Positions 36,132 to 44,890 of a DNA stretch of 64,000 nucleotides are shown here, one piece after another. Under the pieces are notes generated by a model, which did no database searches, was not told the DNA's origin, and saw only the letters and a program-made list of their open reading frames with translations. Each line of letters opens with the position of its first letter. The first letter of the stretch is position 1. The stretch is from PGZG01 sp046292765 (GTDB lineage: Bacteria; Pseudomonadota; Gammaproteobacteria; Pseudomonadales; Alcanivoracaceae): the NCBI GenBank assembly GCA_046292765.1, contig JBKBQA010000002.1, positions 711,800-775,799 on the forward strand, given 5' to 3'. The position numbers were made by a program, and so were the translations under genes.

Positions 36132-37067
36132 TCAACCGCCGCTGGCGGCGAACACGCCAGCATACTGGTCGAGCTGGCCCCGGGTCAGCAGGAACACCCC
36201 CTGCCCGCCACGCTCGAAATCCAGCCAGGTAAAGGGCACCTCCGGCCAGGCCAGCTCCACCGCCGCCTGACTGTTGCCAACCTCCACCACCAGAATGCCC
36301 TCGGGAGTCAAATGCTCGGCGGCACCGGCCAGCAGGCGGCGGGTAAAGTCGAGGCCGTCATCCCCGGAGGCCAGTGCCAGAGAAGGCTCATGCCGGTATT
36401 CCGGTGGCAGGCTGGCCATGTCGGTGGCATCGACATAGGGCGGATTGGAGACGATCAGATCATAGCGCCCCTCAACCGCAGCGAAGCCGTCACCACACAG
36501 GGCGCGCACCTGATGCTCGACACCGTGGCGCTCGATATTTTCGCGGCATACTTCCAGTGCATCCGCCGAGATATCGCTGGCGTCCACCAGCGCTGCCGGA
36601 AAGGCGGCGGCACAGGCGATGGCAATACAGCCGCTGCCAGTGCAGAGGTCCAGCACCCGGCTGACGCGCTCCGGTTCCAACCAGGGTTCAAAGCGCTGCT
36701 CGATTAACTCGGCGATCGGCGAGCGGGGAATCAGCACTCGCTCATCAACGGCAAATTCAAAGCCTCCGAACCAGGCCTTGCCAGTGAGATAGGCAGCCGG
36801 CACCCGGTCGTTGACACGACGACGCAGCAGCTCGGCGAACTGCTCCACTTCCAGCGGCAACAGACGAGCGTCAAGCAGACGCGGATCTGTGTCCCAGGGG
36901 AGCGACAGCACATGCAGCATTAGCGCCAGACCCTCGTCCCAGTAATCGTCGGTGCCGTGGCCGAGAAAGGTGCCATGGCGGCGCATGGCAGTCTCGGCCC
37001 AGCGCAGGCAGTCGCGGGGCGTCTGCAGGGTCGTTACGGCCTGGGCGTATTCAGCGTCGGAGATCAT
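36132..37067 (-). CDS. prmB: Ribosomal protein L3 N5-glutamine methyltransferase PrmB
   Basis: Class I SAM-dependent methyltransferase of 311 residues that methylates a glutamine of ribosomal protein L3. VLDLCTGSGCIAIACA is the SAM-binding loop, and DLIVSNPPYVD carries the NPPY catalytic motif. The N-terminal helical domain (residues 1-100) and the linkage to aroC favour PrmB over PrmC. The ATG is at 37067, divergent from the EVE gene. Confidence 0.9.
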   Translation of the reverse strand: MISDAEYAQAVTTLQTPRDCLRWAETAMRRHGTFLGHGTDDYWDEGLALMLHVLSLPWDTDPRLLDARLLPLEVEQFAELLRRRVNDRVPAAYLTGKAWFGGFEFAVDERVLIPRSPIAELIEQRFEPWLEPERVSRVLDLCTGSGCIAIACAAAFPAALVDASDISADALEVCRENIERHGVEHQVRALCGDGFAAVEGRYDLIVSNPPYVDATDMASLPPEYRHEPSLALASGDDGLDFTRRLLAGAAEHLTPEGILVVEVGNSQAAVELAWPEVPFTWLDFERGGQGVFLLTRGQLDQYAGVFAASGG

Positions 37068-37082
37068 TCAGGTTTCCCGGCA

Positions 37083-37104
37083 AAGGGGGCCGATCCGGCC
37101 CCTT
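37083..37104. other. GC-rich hairpin in prmB-EVE divergent promoter region
   Basis: AAGGGG and CCCCTT arms with CCG/CGG inside make a compact hairpin with one bulge, 16 bp upstream of prmB. It may be a structural element of the prmB leader. Otherwise nothing clear was seen in the 152 bp between the two genes. Confidence 0.35.
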
Positions 37105-37219
37105 GAACAAGCGCGAAAGGCTACCACAGATTGGCCGTTGACGGACCGCCAGAACAACAATCCGGCAGCGATTAGCGCTATCATCGCCAGCGTCCTTCAC
37201 CGCCCCCGAGGAGCTCGGC

Positions 37220-37675
37220 ATGCCACGTTACTGGTTGTTCAAGACCGAACCGGATACCTATGGCATTGACGACCTGCAACGGGAGCAACGCTGTGGCTGG
37301 GAGGGCATCCGTAACTATCAGGCCCGGAACCGGCTGCGCGACGAGGTGCACAACGGCGATCTGGTGCTGATCTATCACTCGTCCTGTGCCGTGCCGGCAG
37401 TGGTGGGCCTTGCCGAGGTGATCGGTGAAGCCGCACCGGACCCGAGCCAGTTTCACCCGGAGTCGCCCTACTTCGATCCAAAATCCAACCCGGATGCGCC
37501 GCGCTGGGTGCTGGTGAATGTCGCCTGGCGGGAAACCTTTGTCCGCCCGCTGTCACTGAAAGCGATTAAGGAAAGCCCACAATTTGATCAGATGGAGCTG
37601 GTCAGTCGCAGTCGCCTTTCCATCCAGACTGTGCCGGCATCGTGCTTCAGTGCCATTTTGAAACTCTGCCGCTGA
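37220..37675 (+). CDS. EVE-domain protein
   Basis: Single-domain protein of 151 residues related to thymocyte nuclear protein 1 and to PUA/YTH folds that read modified bases. YWLFKTEPDTYGIDDL, the WEGIRNYQARN block and NGDLVLIYHSS are family features. EVE proteins sit in many genomes without a known client. The stop is 2 bp before the predicted NtrC site of the next promoter. Confidence 0.9.
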   Translation: MPRYWLFKTEPDTYGIDDLQREQRCGWEGIRNYQARNRLRDEVHNGDLVLIYHSSCAVPAVVGLAEVIGEAAPDPSQFHPESPYFDPKSNPDAPRWVLVNVAWRETFVRPLSLKAIKESPQFDQMELVSRSRLSIQTVPASCFSAILKLCR

Positions 37676-37677
37676 AC

Positions 37678-37692
37678 GCACCGCCACGGTGC
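37678..37692 (+). promoter_or_regulatory. Predicted NtrC binding site upstream of amt
   Basis: GCACC-GCCAC-GGTGC is a perfect match to the NtrC palindrome pattern GCACC-N5-GGTGC. It lies about 143 bp before the -24 element, a normal enhancer distance. Further half-sites (GGTGC at 37719 and GCACC at 37740) occur between it and the promoter. Confidence 0.8.
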
Positions 37693-37820
37693 GAGCAAAT
37701 CCGGTTGCGACTCGTGATGGTGCGAGGCCACGACAACCCGCACCGATTCTGTCATTACGTTATCGCATCGTCACATCAATCAAGCCCGTAAAACCGGCGA
37801 CAGCACCGTTGTGCAGCACT

Positions 37821-37836
37821 TGGCACGACGGTTGCT
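37821..37836 (+). promoter_or_regulatory. Sigma-54 (RpoN) promoter of amt
   Basis: TGGCACGACGGTTGCT fits the -24/-12 consensus, with GG (37822-37823) and GC (37834-37835) separated by exactly ten bases. Transcription would begin near 37846, about 52 nt before the amt ATG. Together with the NtrC-like site this predicts induction under nitrogen limitation. Confidence 0.85.
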
Positions 37837-37897
37837 TTGTTATGCTCAGGACCTCCGCTCCTGCGCGGGACGCGCAGTTACTCACAGGACAAGTGAA

Positions 37898-39184
37898 ATG
37901 CGTTCCATCCTGATCGTTCCGTTACTGCTTCCCTCACTGGCGTGGGCAGACGGTGACAGCGACGCCATCAACATGGTCTGGCTGGCCACCGCTGCCGCAC
38001 TGGTGTTTTTCATGCAAGCCGGCTTCGCGCTGCTTGAATCCGGCATGTCACGAACCAAAAACTCGCTCAATGTGGTGATGAAGAACTACATGGATGTCTG
38101 CATCGGCACGCTGATTTTCTGGGCGGTCGGCTACGGCATCATGTTCGGCACCAACACCAGCGGCTGGTTTGGTACCGATGGCTTTTTCCCCAACGATGCC
38201 GAGCCAATGACCTGGGGTGTGTTGCTGTTCCAGACCATGTTCGCCGCCACCGCCGTCACGATTGCCAGCGGTGCCATGGCCGAGCGCACCCGTTACAGCG
38301 CCTACTTGATCGGCGCACTGGTGATCACCGGCCTTATCTATCCGGTGTTCGGCAGCTGGGTGTGGAATGAGGATGGCTGGCTGGCGAAGATGGGCTTTAT
38401 TGATTTTGCCGGTTCCACTGTGGTGCATTCTGTCGGCGCCTGGTGTGCTCTGGCCGGTATTCTGGTGGCTGGCCCTCGCCTTGGACGCTTCGGTCCGCGC
38501 GGCGAGCCGCGGGAAATTCGCGGTCACAACCTGACGCTGGTGGCATTGGGCGGTTTTATTCTCTGGTTCGGCTGGTTCGGCTTCAATGGCGGCTCGACGC
38601 TGGAGGCATCGGTCGATATTGGCCTGATCAATCTGAACACCCAACTTGCCGCAGCAGCGGGCGCCGTCGCCACGGTCATCCTGGCGACCATCAGAAGTAA
38701 ACCTGTATTGCTCACGGAAACGGTCAATGGCAGCCTCGCCGGTCTGGTCGGCATTACCGCCGGCTGCGCCACCATGGCGCCGGGCTACGCCCTGCTCACC
38801 GGTCTGATTGCCGGGGTGGTCTGTGTGTTCGGCCAACAGTTGCTGCTGCGCATGAAGCTTGATGATGTGGTCGGGGCAGTGGCAGTACACGGTTTTGCCG
38901 GTGCCTGGGGCACCATCGCGGCAGGAATCTTTTTCATCGAGGACCCGTTCAACAGCACTATCATTCTGGTACAGATCATTGGTGTGATCAGCGCCTTTGC
39001 CTGGACCTTCCTGACTGCGCTGGCGATGTACCTGCTGATCGCCGCCTTTGTCGGCCTGCGCGCCAGCCCGATGCATGAACAGCGCGGCCTTGATCTCACC
39101 GAGCACGCCGAAATCGGCTACCCGGAGTTCCCGATGCAGACCGCCTACACCGCAGAGCGGGCCTCTGATGTGGAGGTGCGTTAA
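37898..39184 (+). CDS. amtB: Ammonium transporter (Amt family)
   Basis: Eleven-helix ammonium channel of 428 residues. An N-terminal signal-like segment ending SLAWA precedes DSDAINMVWLATAAALVFFMQAGFALLE (in part). H177 in TVVHSVGAW and H331 in AVAVHGFAGAWG are the twin pore histidines. ATG 37898 has AGGA eight bases upstream. No glnK gene adjoins it, unlike most amtB loci; an unrecognised gene begins one base inside its stop. The sigma-54 promoter and NtrC site upstream suggest nitrogen control. Confidence 0.95.
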   Translation: MRSILIVPLLLPSLAWADGDSDAINMVWLATAAALVFFMQAGFALLESGMSRTKNSLNVVMKNYMDVCIGTLIFWAVGYGIMFGTNTSGWFGTDGFFPNDAEPMTWGVLLFQTMFAATAVTIASGAMAERTRYSAYLIGALVITGLIYPVFGSWVWNEDGWLAKMGFIDFAGSTVVHSVGAWCALAGILVAGPRLGRFGPRGEPREIRGHNLTLVALGGFILWFGWFGFNGGSTLEASVDIGLINLNTQLAAAAGAVATVILATIRSKPVLLTETVNGSLAGLVGITAGCATMAPGYALLTGLIAGVVCVFGQQLLLRMKLDDVVGAVAVHGFAGAWGTIAAGIFFIEDPFNSTIILVQIIGVISAFAWTFLTALAMYLLIAAFVGLRASPMHEQRGLDLTEHAEIGYPEFPMQTAYTAERASDVEVR

Positions 39185-39807
39185 TGAGCGCTGATATCGC
39201 CCTGCGCCGCCGCGCCATCTACACCGGCCTCAAGCCTTATCTGGAGGATGACGCCCTGCTCGATGCCCTGATGCACTGGGAAAATCACTTTGCTACTGCG
39301 CCGCGCTTTACCCTGCAGCGCTTCGTCGCCGAGTTATGCAAGGAAGGCGAGCTGCGCAGCCGGCGAGCGGATATTCTGCTCAGCCTGGTTCAGGCACTGA
39401 GCATGCCGGCCACGTCGCTGTTGCCCGACCCGCTCCAGCACCGTCAGCAAAGTGACAGCATCAGCAGCGATGACAGTATCGCTTTCAGCATGCTGATGCA
39501 GGCACTGTTCGATACCATGCCGCGCGACACCCAGTACCATTTGCGCCTCGATATGTTGGCGAGTCTCGACACCCGCAAGATGCCGAAGACGCTCTTGGTC
39601 GCTTTGCAACGCTGGCTCGGTGACAAGGACGTGCTGAAACCGGTGAGTTGTGATCCGACCCTGCTACGCGCCGTCGTCAATCGTTGCTATGTGATACTCT
39701 GCGAACGGGTCGGGCCGGTCGAAGCGGACCGCCTGCTGGGCCGGGCCGCCGATACGGCTCAGCAGCAACAACCGACACTGAAACGCGCCATCAGCCAGCT
39801 GCTCTGA
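39184..39807 (+). CDS. Unrecognised protein coupled to amt
   Basis: Cytoplasmic protein of 207 residues with no signal or membrane helix and no recognised family. It is helical and rich in Leu, Arg and Gln. The ATG overlaps the amt stop (TAATG), so it is translationally coupled and should be under the same nitrogen control. That makes it a candidate partner or regulator of the transporter, but nothing in the sequence resembles PII or GlnK. Confidence 0.7.
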   Translation: MSADIALRRRAIYTGLKPYLEDDALLDALMHWENHFATAPRFTLQRFVAELCKEGELRSRRADILLSLVQALSMPATSLLPDPLQHRQQSDSISSDDSIAFSMLMQALFDTMPRDTQYHLRLDMLASLDTRKMPKTLLVALQRWLGDKDVLKPVSCDPTLLRAVVNRCYVILCERVGPVEADRLLGRAADTAQQQQPTLKRAISQLL

Positions 39808-39813
39808 ATCTGC

Positions 39814-39837
39814 GCAGCGGCCAGGGATGGCCGGCTG
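39814..39837 (+). other. Hairpin between the amt unit and the symporter gene
   Basis: GCAGC-GGCC-AGGGAT-GGCC-GGCTGC forms a stem with one bulge in the 42-bp gap before the symporter gene. It lacks a T-tract, so it is probably not a simple terminator; it partly overlaps the ribosome site of the next gene. Confidence 0.4.
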
Positions 39838-39849
39838 CGGGAGGGTACC

Positions 39850-41157
39850 TTGCGTTTTCATAACCAGATATTGCTTGCTCTGATTCTTGGCGCCCTGGTC
39901 GGCGCCTTTACCAGCCCGGACACCATGCTGCTGGGCATGCCCTTGCTGGCCATACACGACACTGTGGCCACGTTGTTCGTCAACGCACTGAAGATGATTG
40001 TGGTGCCGCTGATCACCAGTGCACTGATTGCTGCAATGATCAACATTGGTGGCGGGCGGGATCTGGGTCGACTCGGTATCAAGACATTGCTCTGGTATCT
40101 GGTCACCACCACCTTCGCCGTGCTGACCGCGCTGGTGTTGTTCAATCTGCTCAAACCGGGTGTCATCAACGGCGAAGCCGCAGGGGATCGACTTGGTCTG
40201 GCGAGCCAGACCGATGCCGTAGTGGCCGGCATGGCCGAACGCGGCGCCGGCGACTTTGCCGGCATCATCCTGCAGATATTTCCGCCCAACATCATTCAGG
40301 CCGGCGCCGAAGGGCAACTGCTGGGATTGATCGTATTCTCGATCCTGTTCGGCATGTTTCTTCGCGTTCAGCAGGGCGAGGCGGCAGAAACGCTGAAGAA
40401 GCTGATCATCGGCTTCTACGACACCATGGTTGCCATCACCCTGTTCATCATCCGCTTTGCCCCGCTCGGGGTGTATGCCCTGATCGCCCGCACCGTGACC
40501 CAGACCGGCTATGACGCCGTCGAACCACTGGCCTGGTTTTTCTTCTCTGTGCTGCTGGCGCTGGCGATCCATGGCTTCGTGGTACTGCCGATCCTGATCC
40601 GGGTGCTGGCGAAGCGCTCGCCCGCTCGCCACATACAGGCCATGACACCGGCCTTGCTGACGGCATTCTCAAGTGCCAGCTCTTCGGCCACCCTGCCGCT
40701 CACCATGGAGTGCGTGGAGCAGCGAGCCGGGGTATCAAAGCGGACCGCCAGCTTCGTGCTACCACTGGGCGCCACCGTCAACATGGATGGCACCGCCCTC
40801 TACGAGTGTGCGGCGGTGCTGTTTATCGCCCAGGCCTATGGCGTCGATTTGAGCCTTGCCAGTCAGGCCCTGATCGTCATTGTCGCCATCCTGACCTCAA
40901 TCGGCGTCGCCGGCATTCCGTCAGCCAGTCTGGTGGCCATTACCCTGATCCTGACCACGGTAGGTCTGCCCGCCGAGGCCATTGGCCTCATTCTGGCCAC
41001 AGATCGACTGCTGGACATGGCCAGAACGGCGGTGAATATCTGGGGGGACAGTGTCGGCGCGGTCATTATCGGCCGCAGCGAGGGCGAAGAAGGGATTCTG
41101 GATGTGCCCGTGGCCGAGATGGAACAACGACACCGGGACGCGGGACGGCGGGGGTAG
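39850..41157 (+). CDS. Dicarboxylate/amino acid:cation symporter (DAACS)
   Basis: Glutamate-transporter-family protein of 435 residues with about eight helices and two re-entrant loops. The serine-rich SSASSSATLPLTMECVE and the NMDGTALYECAAVLFIAQ motif are diagnostic and contact cation and substrate. The start is TTG 39850 with GGGAGGG just upstream. Substrates in the family include glutamate, aspartate, dicarboxylates and serine; the sequence does not decide. Confidence 0.92.
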   Translation: MRFHNQILLALILGALVGAFTSPDTMLLGMPLLAIHDTVATLFVNALKMIVVPLITSALIAAMINIGGGRDLGRLGIKTLLWYLVTTTFAVLTALVLFNLLKPGVINGEAAGDRLGLASQTDAVVAGMAERGAGDFAGIILQIFPPNIIQAGAEGQLLGLIVFSILFGMFLRVQQGEAAETLKKLIIGFYDTMVAITLFIIRFAPLGVYALIARTVTQTGYDAVEPLAWFFFSVLLALAIHGFVVLPILIRVLAKRSPARHIQAMTPALLTAFSSASSSATLPLTMECVEQRAGVSKRTASFVLPLGATVNMDGTALYECAAVLFIAQAYGVDLSLASQALIVIVAILTSIGVAGIPSASLVAITLILTTVGLPAEAIGLILATDRLLDMARTAVNIWGDSVGAVIIGRSEGEEGILDVPVAEMEQRHRDAGRRG

Positions 41158-41170
41158 AGGATCACCCCCG
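41149..41170. terminator. Possible bidirectional terminator hairpin
   Basis: CGGGGGT (41149-41155) and ACCCCCG (41164-41170) pair perfectly across an 8-base loop between two convergent genes and overlap the symporter stop. No T-tract follows on either strand, so termination is a guess. Confidence 0.4.
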
Positions 41171-41180
41171 CCGGCGGCGG

Positions 41181-41408
41181 TCAGGCATGGTGATGGTGGT
41201 CGTGGTCCCAGCTGTCCTGGGCGTCCCGGTAAAGCTTGATGGCAGCGCTTGCCACCGACGGGATGGCCAGCGCCAGACCCAGCATCAGCGGGATGCGGAA
41301 GTAATTCGGCTCACCCTGGAGCAGGACAATGACGCCAACCAGAGCCAGAGACAGCAGTGCCAGTTCCACCAGATCCCGGCCAAGCACTTTTGCATTGAGA
41401 CTGTTCAT
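41181..41408 (-). CDS. Small two-helix membrane protein with histidine-rich tail
   Basis: Protein of 75 residues: N-terminal MNSLNAKVLGRDLVELALL, two hydrophobic helices (about 13-30 and 38-56), and a C-terminus ending SWDHDHHHHA, which could bind metal. ATG 41408 has AGGAG seven bases before it. No family recognised. A 20-bp imperfect palindrome 23 bp upstream suggests control by a TetR/GntR-type repressor. Confidence 0.7.
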   Translation of the reverse strand: MNSLNAKVLGRDLVELALLSLALVGVIVLLQGEPNYFRIPLMLGLALAIPSVASAAIKLYRDAQDSWDHDHHHHA

Positions 41409-41430
41409 GGTGTTTCTCCTTGCTGTTAAT

Positions 41431-41450
41431 TTGTGAACATGTGTACACAA
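41431..41450. promoter_or_regulatory. Operator-like palindrome upstream of the small membrane gene
   Basis: TTGTGAACATGTGTACACAA is symmetric at 16 of 20 positions. A second half-site-like copy, TTGTTCACAA, is at 41479-41488. Two similar sites spaced about five helical turns apart suggest a dimeric repressor, not identified here. Confidence 0.55.
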
Positions 41451-41573
41451 TATGCCGGGCAAGAAACTTAGTCAACACTTGTTCACAAATATTTTTGGCC
41501 CCGGCATGCTTGGCCTGTCGGGGGGCCTTGCGGCACACTCTCGACCCTTGTTTGCCAGCCCCAGGGAGCGCAG

Positions 41574-42377
41574 TTGGCTGAGACACGAACCGTACTGATC
41601 ACCGGCGGCGCCAGCGGCCTGGGACTGGCGCTGGCGCGCGAGGCGGGCAACCGTGGCTTTCGTGTGGCCATTGCCGATGTGCACGAGCGCCGCGGCGAGG
41701 AAGCTCGTCAGGCGCTGGCTGAACAGGGAGTGGACTGTATGTTCACCCTCTGCGACGTGCGCCGGGAAAAGGACCTGCGCAACGCGGTACAGCGGGTAGC
41801 AAGGCGCTGGGGGCGACTTGATGTCATGATCAATAATGCCGGGGTGGCCGGAGCGGGCCTGTTCGAGGCGCTCAGCGATGACGACTGGCAGTGGTTACTT
41901 GATATCAACCTGATGGGCGTGGTCCGCGGCAGCCGCCTGGCCATCACCGAAATGAAACGGCAGGGCTTCGGCCATATCGTTAACATCGCCTCCATGGCCG
42001 GCCTGACGCCGCCGCCGGGCATGGCCAGCTATAACGTTGCCAAGGCCGGAGTGGTAAGCCTGTCGGAAACCCTGCGTTCGGAGCTGCACCCCCTCGGCAT
42101 CGATGTGACTCTGGTTTGTCCTTCGTTTTTCCGCACCAATCTCGGTGAATCCCTGCGCACCCCCGACCCGGTCACCCGGGCCCGCTTCGAGCGGCTGCTG
42201 GAAAACAACGACATGAACGCCGAGCAGATTGCCGTGATGATCTGGAAAGCGGTGATGAAAAAGCAGTTCCTGCTGATCCCCCACTCCGCCGCGCAAAAAG
42301 CCTGGCGGCAAAAGCGCTGGTTCCCGGAGAAGTTCTTCGAGGCCATGGCGCTGCTGGCGAAAAAACTGCGCCGCTAA
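41574..42377 (+). CDS. Short-chain dehydrogenase/reductase
   Basis: Classical SDR of 267 residues. TGGASGLGLA (residues 10-19) binds NAD(P), NNAG is at 87-90, and S140, Y153 and K157 form the catalytic set. The start is TTG 41574 with GGAG six bases upstream. The C-terminal basic tail (KKLRR) is unusual. Its substrate is unknown, though neighbouring acyl-CoA genes hint at lipid metabolism. It ends before a perfect palindrome shared with the convergent gene. Confidence 0.88.
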   Translation: MAETRTVLITGGASGLGLALAREAGNRGFRVAIADVHERRGEEARQALAEQGVDCMFTLCDVRREKDLRNAVQRVARRWGRLDVMINNAGVAGAGLFEALSDDDWQWLLDINLMGVVRGSRLAITEMKRQGFGHIVNIASMAGLTPPPGMASYNVAKAGVVSLSETLRSELHPLGIDVTLVCPSFFRTNLGESLRTPDPVTRARFERLLENNDMNAEQIAVMIWKAVMKKQFLLIPHSAAQKAWRQKRWFPEKFFEAMALLAKKLRR

Positions 42378-42410
42378 CACCATCGCGTCAGGATTGTTCC
42401 GGTGCCGTCT

Positions 42411-42440
42411 TGCAGGAGCGGCAAGATTGCCGCTCCTGCA
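42411..42440. repeat. Perfect REP-like palindrome between convergent genes
   Basis: TGCAGGAGCGGCAA-GA-TTGCCGCTCCTGCA, with 14-bp perfect arms, is the cleanest copy of the dispersed family. It lies between the SDR and acyl-CoA dehydrogenase stop codons, where it could act as a bidirectional terminator, though no T-tract follows. Confidence 0.8.
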
Positions 42441-42449
42441 GCTGGCCGC

Positions 42450-44231
42450 TCAAGCCATGAAAAACTGCTCGTCGCTCAGTGCGGAAAGCGTTTCCGGGCC
42501 GGCCAGCATGCTCATCTTCAACGACTCGGTGCGCGGCAACACACGCGCCATATAAAAACGCGCGGTGTCTATCTTGGCCTGCAGGAAGGTACTGTCACCC
42601 TGCCCTGCTGCCAGCTGATCGGCCGCCACCACCGCCATTCGCGCCCAGCACCAGGCCAGACAGGCATAACCGGCATATTCCAGATACTCGAACGCAGCCG
42701 ACATCGGCAGCGCCGGATCCATTCGGCCACCTTCGAGCAGGCTGTCGGTGAGCGAGCTCCACTGCGCCGTCGCCCGCTGCGCCTGTTGCACCAGTGCGCC
42801 CACCTCTGCATGGCCAAGATTGGCCTCACAGAAACCATTGATCTCCGCCAGCAACACATCCAGCAGACGCCGTTCAGAGCCGATCACCTTGCGGCGCATC
42901 AGGTCGATGGCCTGAATGCCGTTGGTGCCTTCGTAAATCCGGGTAATGCGCACATCGCGAGCAATCTGTTCCATACCGTGCTCACTGATGTAACCGTGGC
43001 CGCCGAAACACTGAATACCCAGATCCGCCACCTCACTGCCGCGCTCGGTGAAGAAGCCCTTGCAGATCGGTGTCAGCAATGCCACCAGCTGATCCGCCTT
43101 CTGCTGGGACTCGCCCTCGCCGTGCAGGGCCACGTCCAGTTGCATGGCGGTGAAATACCCCAGCATGCGACAGCCTTCGACCAGCGCTTTCTGGGTCATC
43201 AGCATGCGCCGCACATCCGGGTGGACAATGATCGGATCGGCCGGCTTGTCGGGATACACCGCACCGGCCGGGGCACGCATCTGCAGGCGCTCACGGGCGT
43301 AGTCCACGGCACCCTGACGGGACAGCTCCGCCAGCCCGAGACCTTCAAACGCCACGTCCAGCCGGGCACTGTTCATCATGGTGAACATGGCGGCCAGACC
43401 ATTGTGCGGTTTGCCAACCAGCCAACCGATGGCACCATCAAGATTGATCACGCCAGTGGGCGAAGATTTCAGGCCCATTTTCTCTTCGATCTTGGCCACC
43501 TTGAGGCTGTTGCGACGGCCATCGTCCAGCACCTGCGGCACCAGAAACAGCGAAATGCCCTTCGGCCCGGCGGGTGCCCCGGGCAGCTTGGCCAGCACCA
43601 GATGAATGATGTTGTCGGTCAGATCCTGATCGGCCCAGGTGATGAAAATTTTTTCACCGCTGATGCGGTAACTGCCGTCATCGGCGGGTTCGGCCCGGGT
43701 GCGCAGCAGGCCGAGGTCGGAGCCGGCATGGGATTCGGTCAGCATCATGGTGCCGGTCCACTCACCGGCCACCATCTTCGGCAAATACTGTTGTTTCAAC
43801 GTCTCATCGGCATGGGCTTCGATGGCGCGGATGGCGCCCTGGGTCAGGGTAAAGAGCGCACACCACGGTTGATTGGCGGCTTCCGCCATGTCGTGAAAGA
43901 TCATGCCGAGACTGTGCGGCAGCCCCTGCCCGCCAAATGCGGGATCGCAGCTGATGCCATTCCACTGGCCATCGGTCAGGGCTTTCCAGGCCCCCTTGTA
44001 GGAGGCCGGTGTCACCACCCGCCCGTCGACCATGTGGGTGCCGGTTTCATCGCCATCACGGTAGGTGGGAGCCAGCGCGTTTTCGCAGAACTTCGCCGCC
44101 TCATCGAGCACCGGATCAATCAGGTCGGCGCCCACTTCGGCATAACCATTGGCGGCATAGTGGCCGGGAAAATCCAGCACATCGTGAACAAGAAAACGGA
44201 TATCGCGAAGCGGTGCCTTGTACTGCGGCAT
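42450..44231 (-). CDS. Acyl-CoA dehydrogenase, DmdC-like long form
   Basis: FAD-dependent acyl-CoA dehydrogenase of 593 residues, of the long class that includes 3-methylmercaptopropionyl-CoA dehydrogenase DmdC. MPQYKAPLRDIRF is the N-terminal extension typical of this class. MMLTESHAGSDLG, KIFITWADQDL and QCFGGHGYISEHGMEQIARDVRI (in part) are catalytic and FAD blocks, and about 120 residues of C-terminal domain follow. ATG 44231 is chosen because GGGAG lies eight bases before it. The substrate may be a fatty acyl-CoA; DMSP use should not be assumed. Confidence 0.9.
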   Translation of the reverse strand: MPQYKAPLRDIRFLVHDVLDFPGHYAANGYAEVGADLIDPVLDEAAKFCENALAPTYRDGDETGTHMVDGRVVTPASYKGAWKALTDGQWNGISCDPAFGGQGLPHSLGMIFHDMAEAANQPWCALFTLTQGAIRAIEAHADETLKQQYLPKMVAGEWTGTMMLTESHAGSDLGLLRTRAEPADDGSYRISGEKIFITWADQDLTDNIIHLVLAKLPGAPAGPKGISLFLVPQVLDDGRRNSLKVAKIEEKMGLKSSPTGVINLDGAIGWLVGKPHNGLAAMFTMMNSARLDVAFEGLGLAELSRQGAVDYARERLQMRAPAGAVYPDKPADPIIVHPDVRRMLMTQKALVEGCRMLGYFTAMQLDVALHGEGESQQKADQLVALLTPICKGFFTERGSEVADLGIQCFGGHGYISEHGMEQIARDVRITRIYEGTNGIQAIDLMRRKVIGSERRLLDVLLAEINGFCEANLGHAEVGALVQQAQRATAQWSSLTDSLLEGGRMDPALPMSAAFEYLEYAGYACLAWCWARMAVVAADQLAAGQGDSTFLQAKIDTARFYMARVLPRTESLKMSMLAGPETLSALSDEQFFMA

Positions 44232-44374
44232 GGTGTTGGCTCCCATGGCGGGTCAGGAAAGGACCGGCAGAATGGCAGCGAAGGAGGAACCGGGCAAGGC
44301 CCTGATGTGCCAGAACCTTGACCTTTCACGACGCCTGCGGAAGCAGCCTTCAGGACTCTTTGATCAATTCCCGC

Positions 44375-44890
44375 TCACGCACTGATCAGGCCCTGTTCAC
44401 GCAGGTACTTGAGCGTGGCGCGGTAGTCAGAATCCAGTGCCTTGTCGACCCGCTCGCCGACCATGGCAGCGAGCTTGTTACCGATCAGCGGCACACTGCT
44501 GTGCACCTGCACCATCAGGTGCTGACGGGCAATGCCTTCACGCTCGGCCAGCGTGATCTCACCGCGCACTTCCACTGGCACCTTGCCCAGAGCAAAGCGA
44601 TAGTGAGCCCGATAGGGCTGCTTCTGACGCTCGACCCAGAGAAACTCCTGTATCAGAGTGTTGTTGCTGCTGAGAAACCGGCGGGCAAAGGACGGCACCT
44701 TGTCCATCGGAATATCAATCTCACGCAGGGTGCGGATCAGAAAGCCGTCGCTCTGCTCGCCAAAAGCATCAAAATGAAAATTGTCCACCCCGGACATGGC
44801 GTACCGGGTCTCAAAAAAATGGCGATCCGTGAGGACCGCCAGTAGCTGTTCCGCCGCCAGCGGATAATCCTGAAAACGCTCTACCTTCAC
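44375..44890 (-). CDS. DUF2505 family protein
   Basis: Protein of 171 residues with a START/SRPBCC-like profile, as in the DUF2505 family (PLAAEQLLAVLTDRHFFETRY at the N-terminus, written in part). It is probably a soluble hydrophobic-ligand binder; no function is known. Its GTG overlaps the end of the upstream gene as GTGA, so it is co-translated with the REC-GGDEF-like protein. Confidence 0.7.
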   Translation of the reverse strand: MKVERFQDYPLAAEQLLAVLTDRHFFETRYAMSGVDNFHFDAFGEQSDGFLIRTLREIDIPMDKVPSFARRFLSSNNTLIQEFLWVERQKQPYRAHYRFALGKVPVEVRGEITLAEREGIARQHLMVQVHSSVPLIGNKLAAMVGERVDKALDSDYRATLKYLREQGLISA

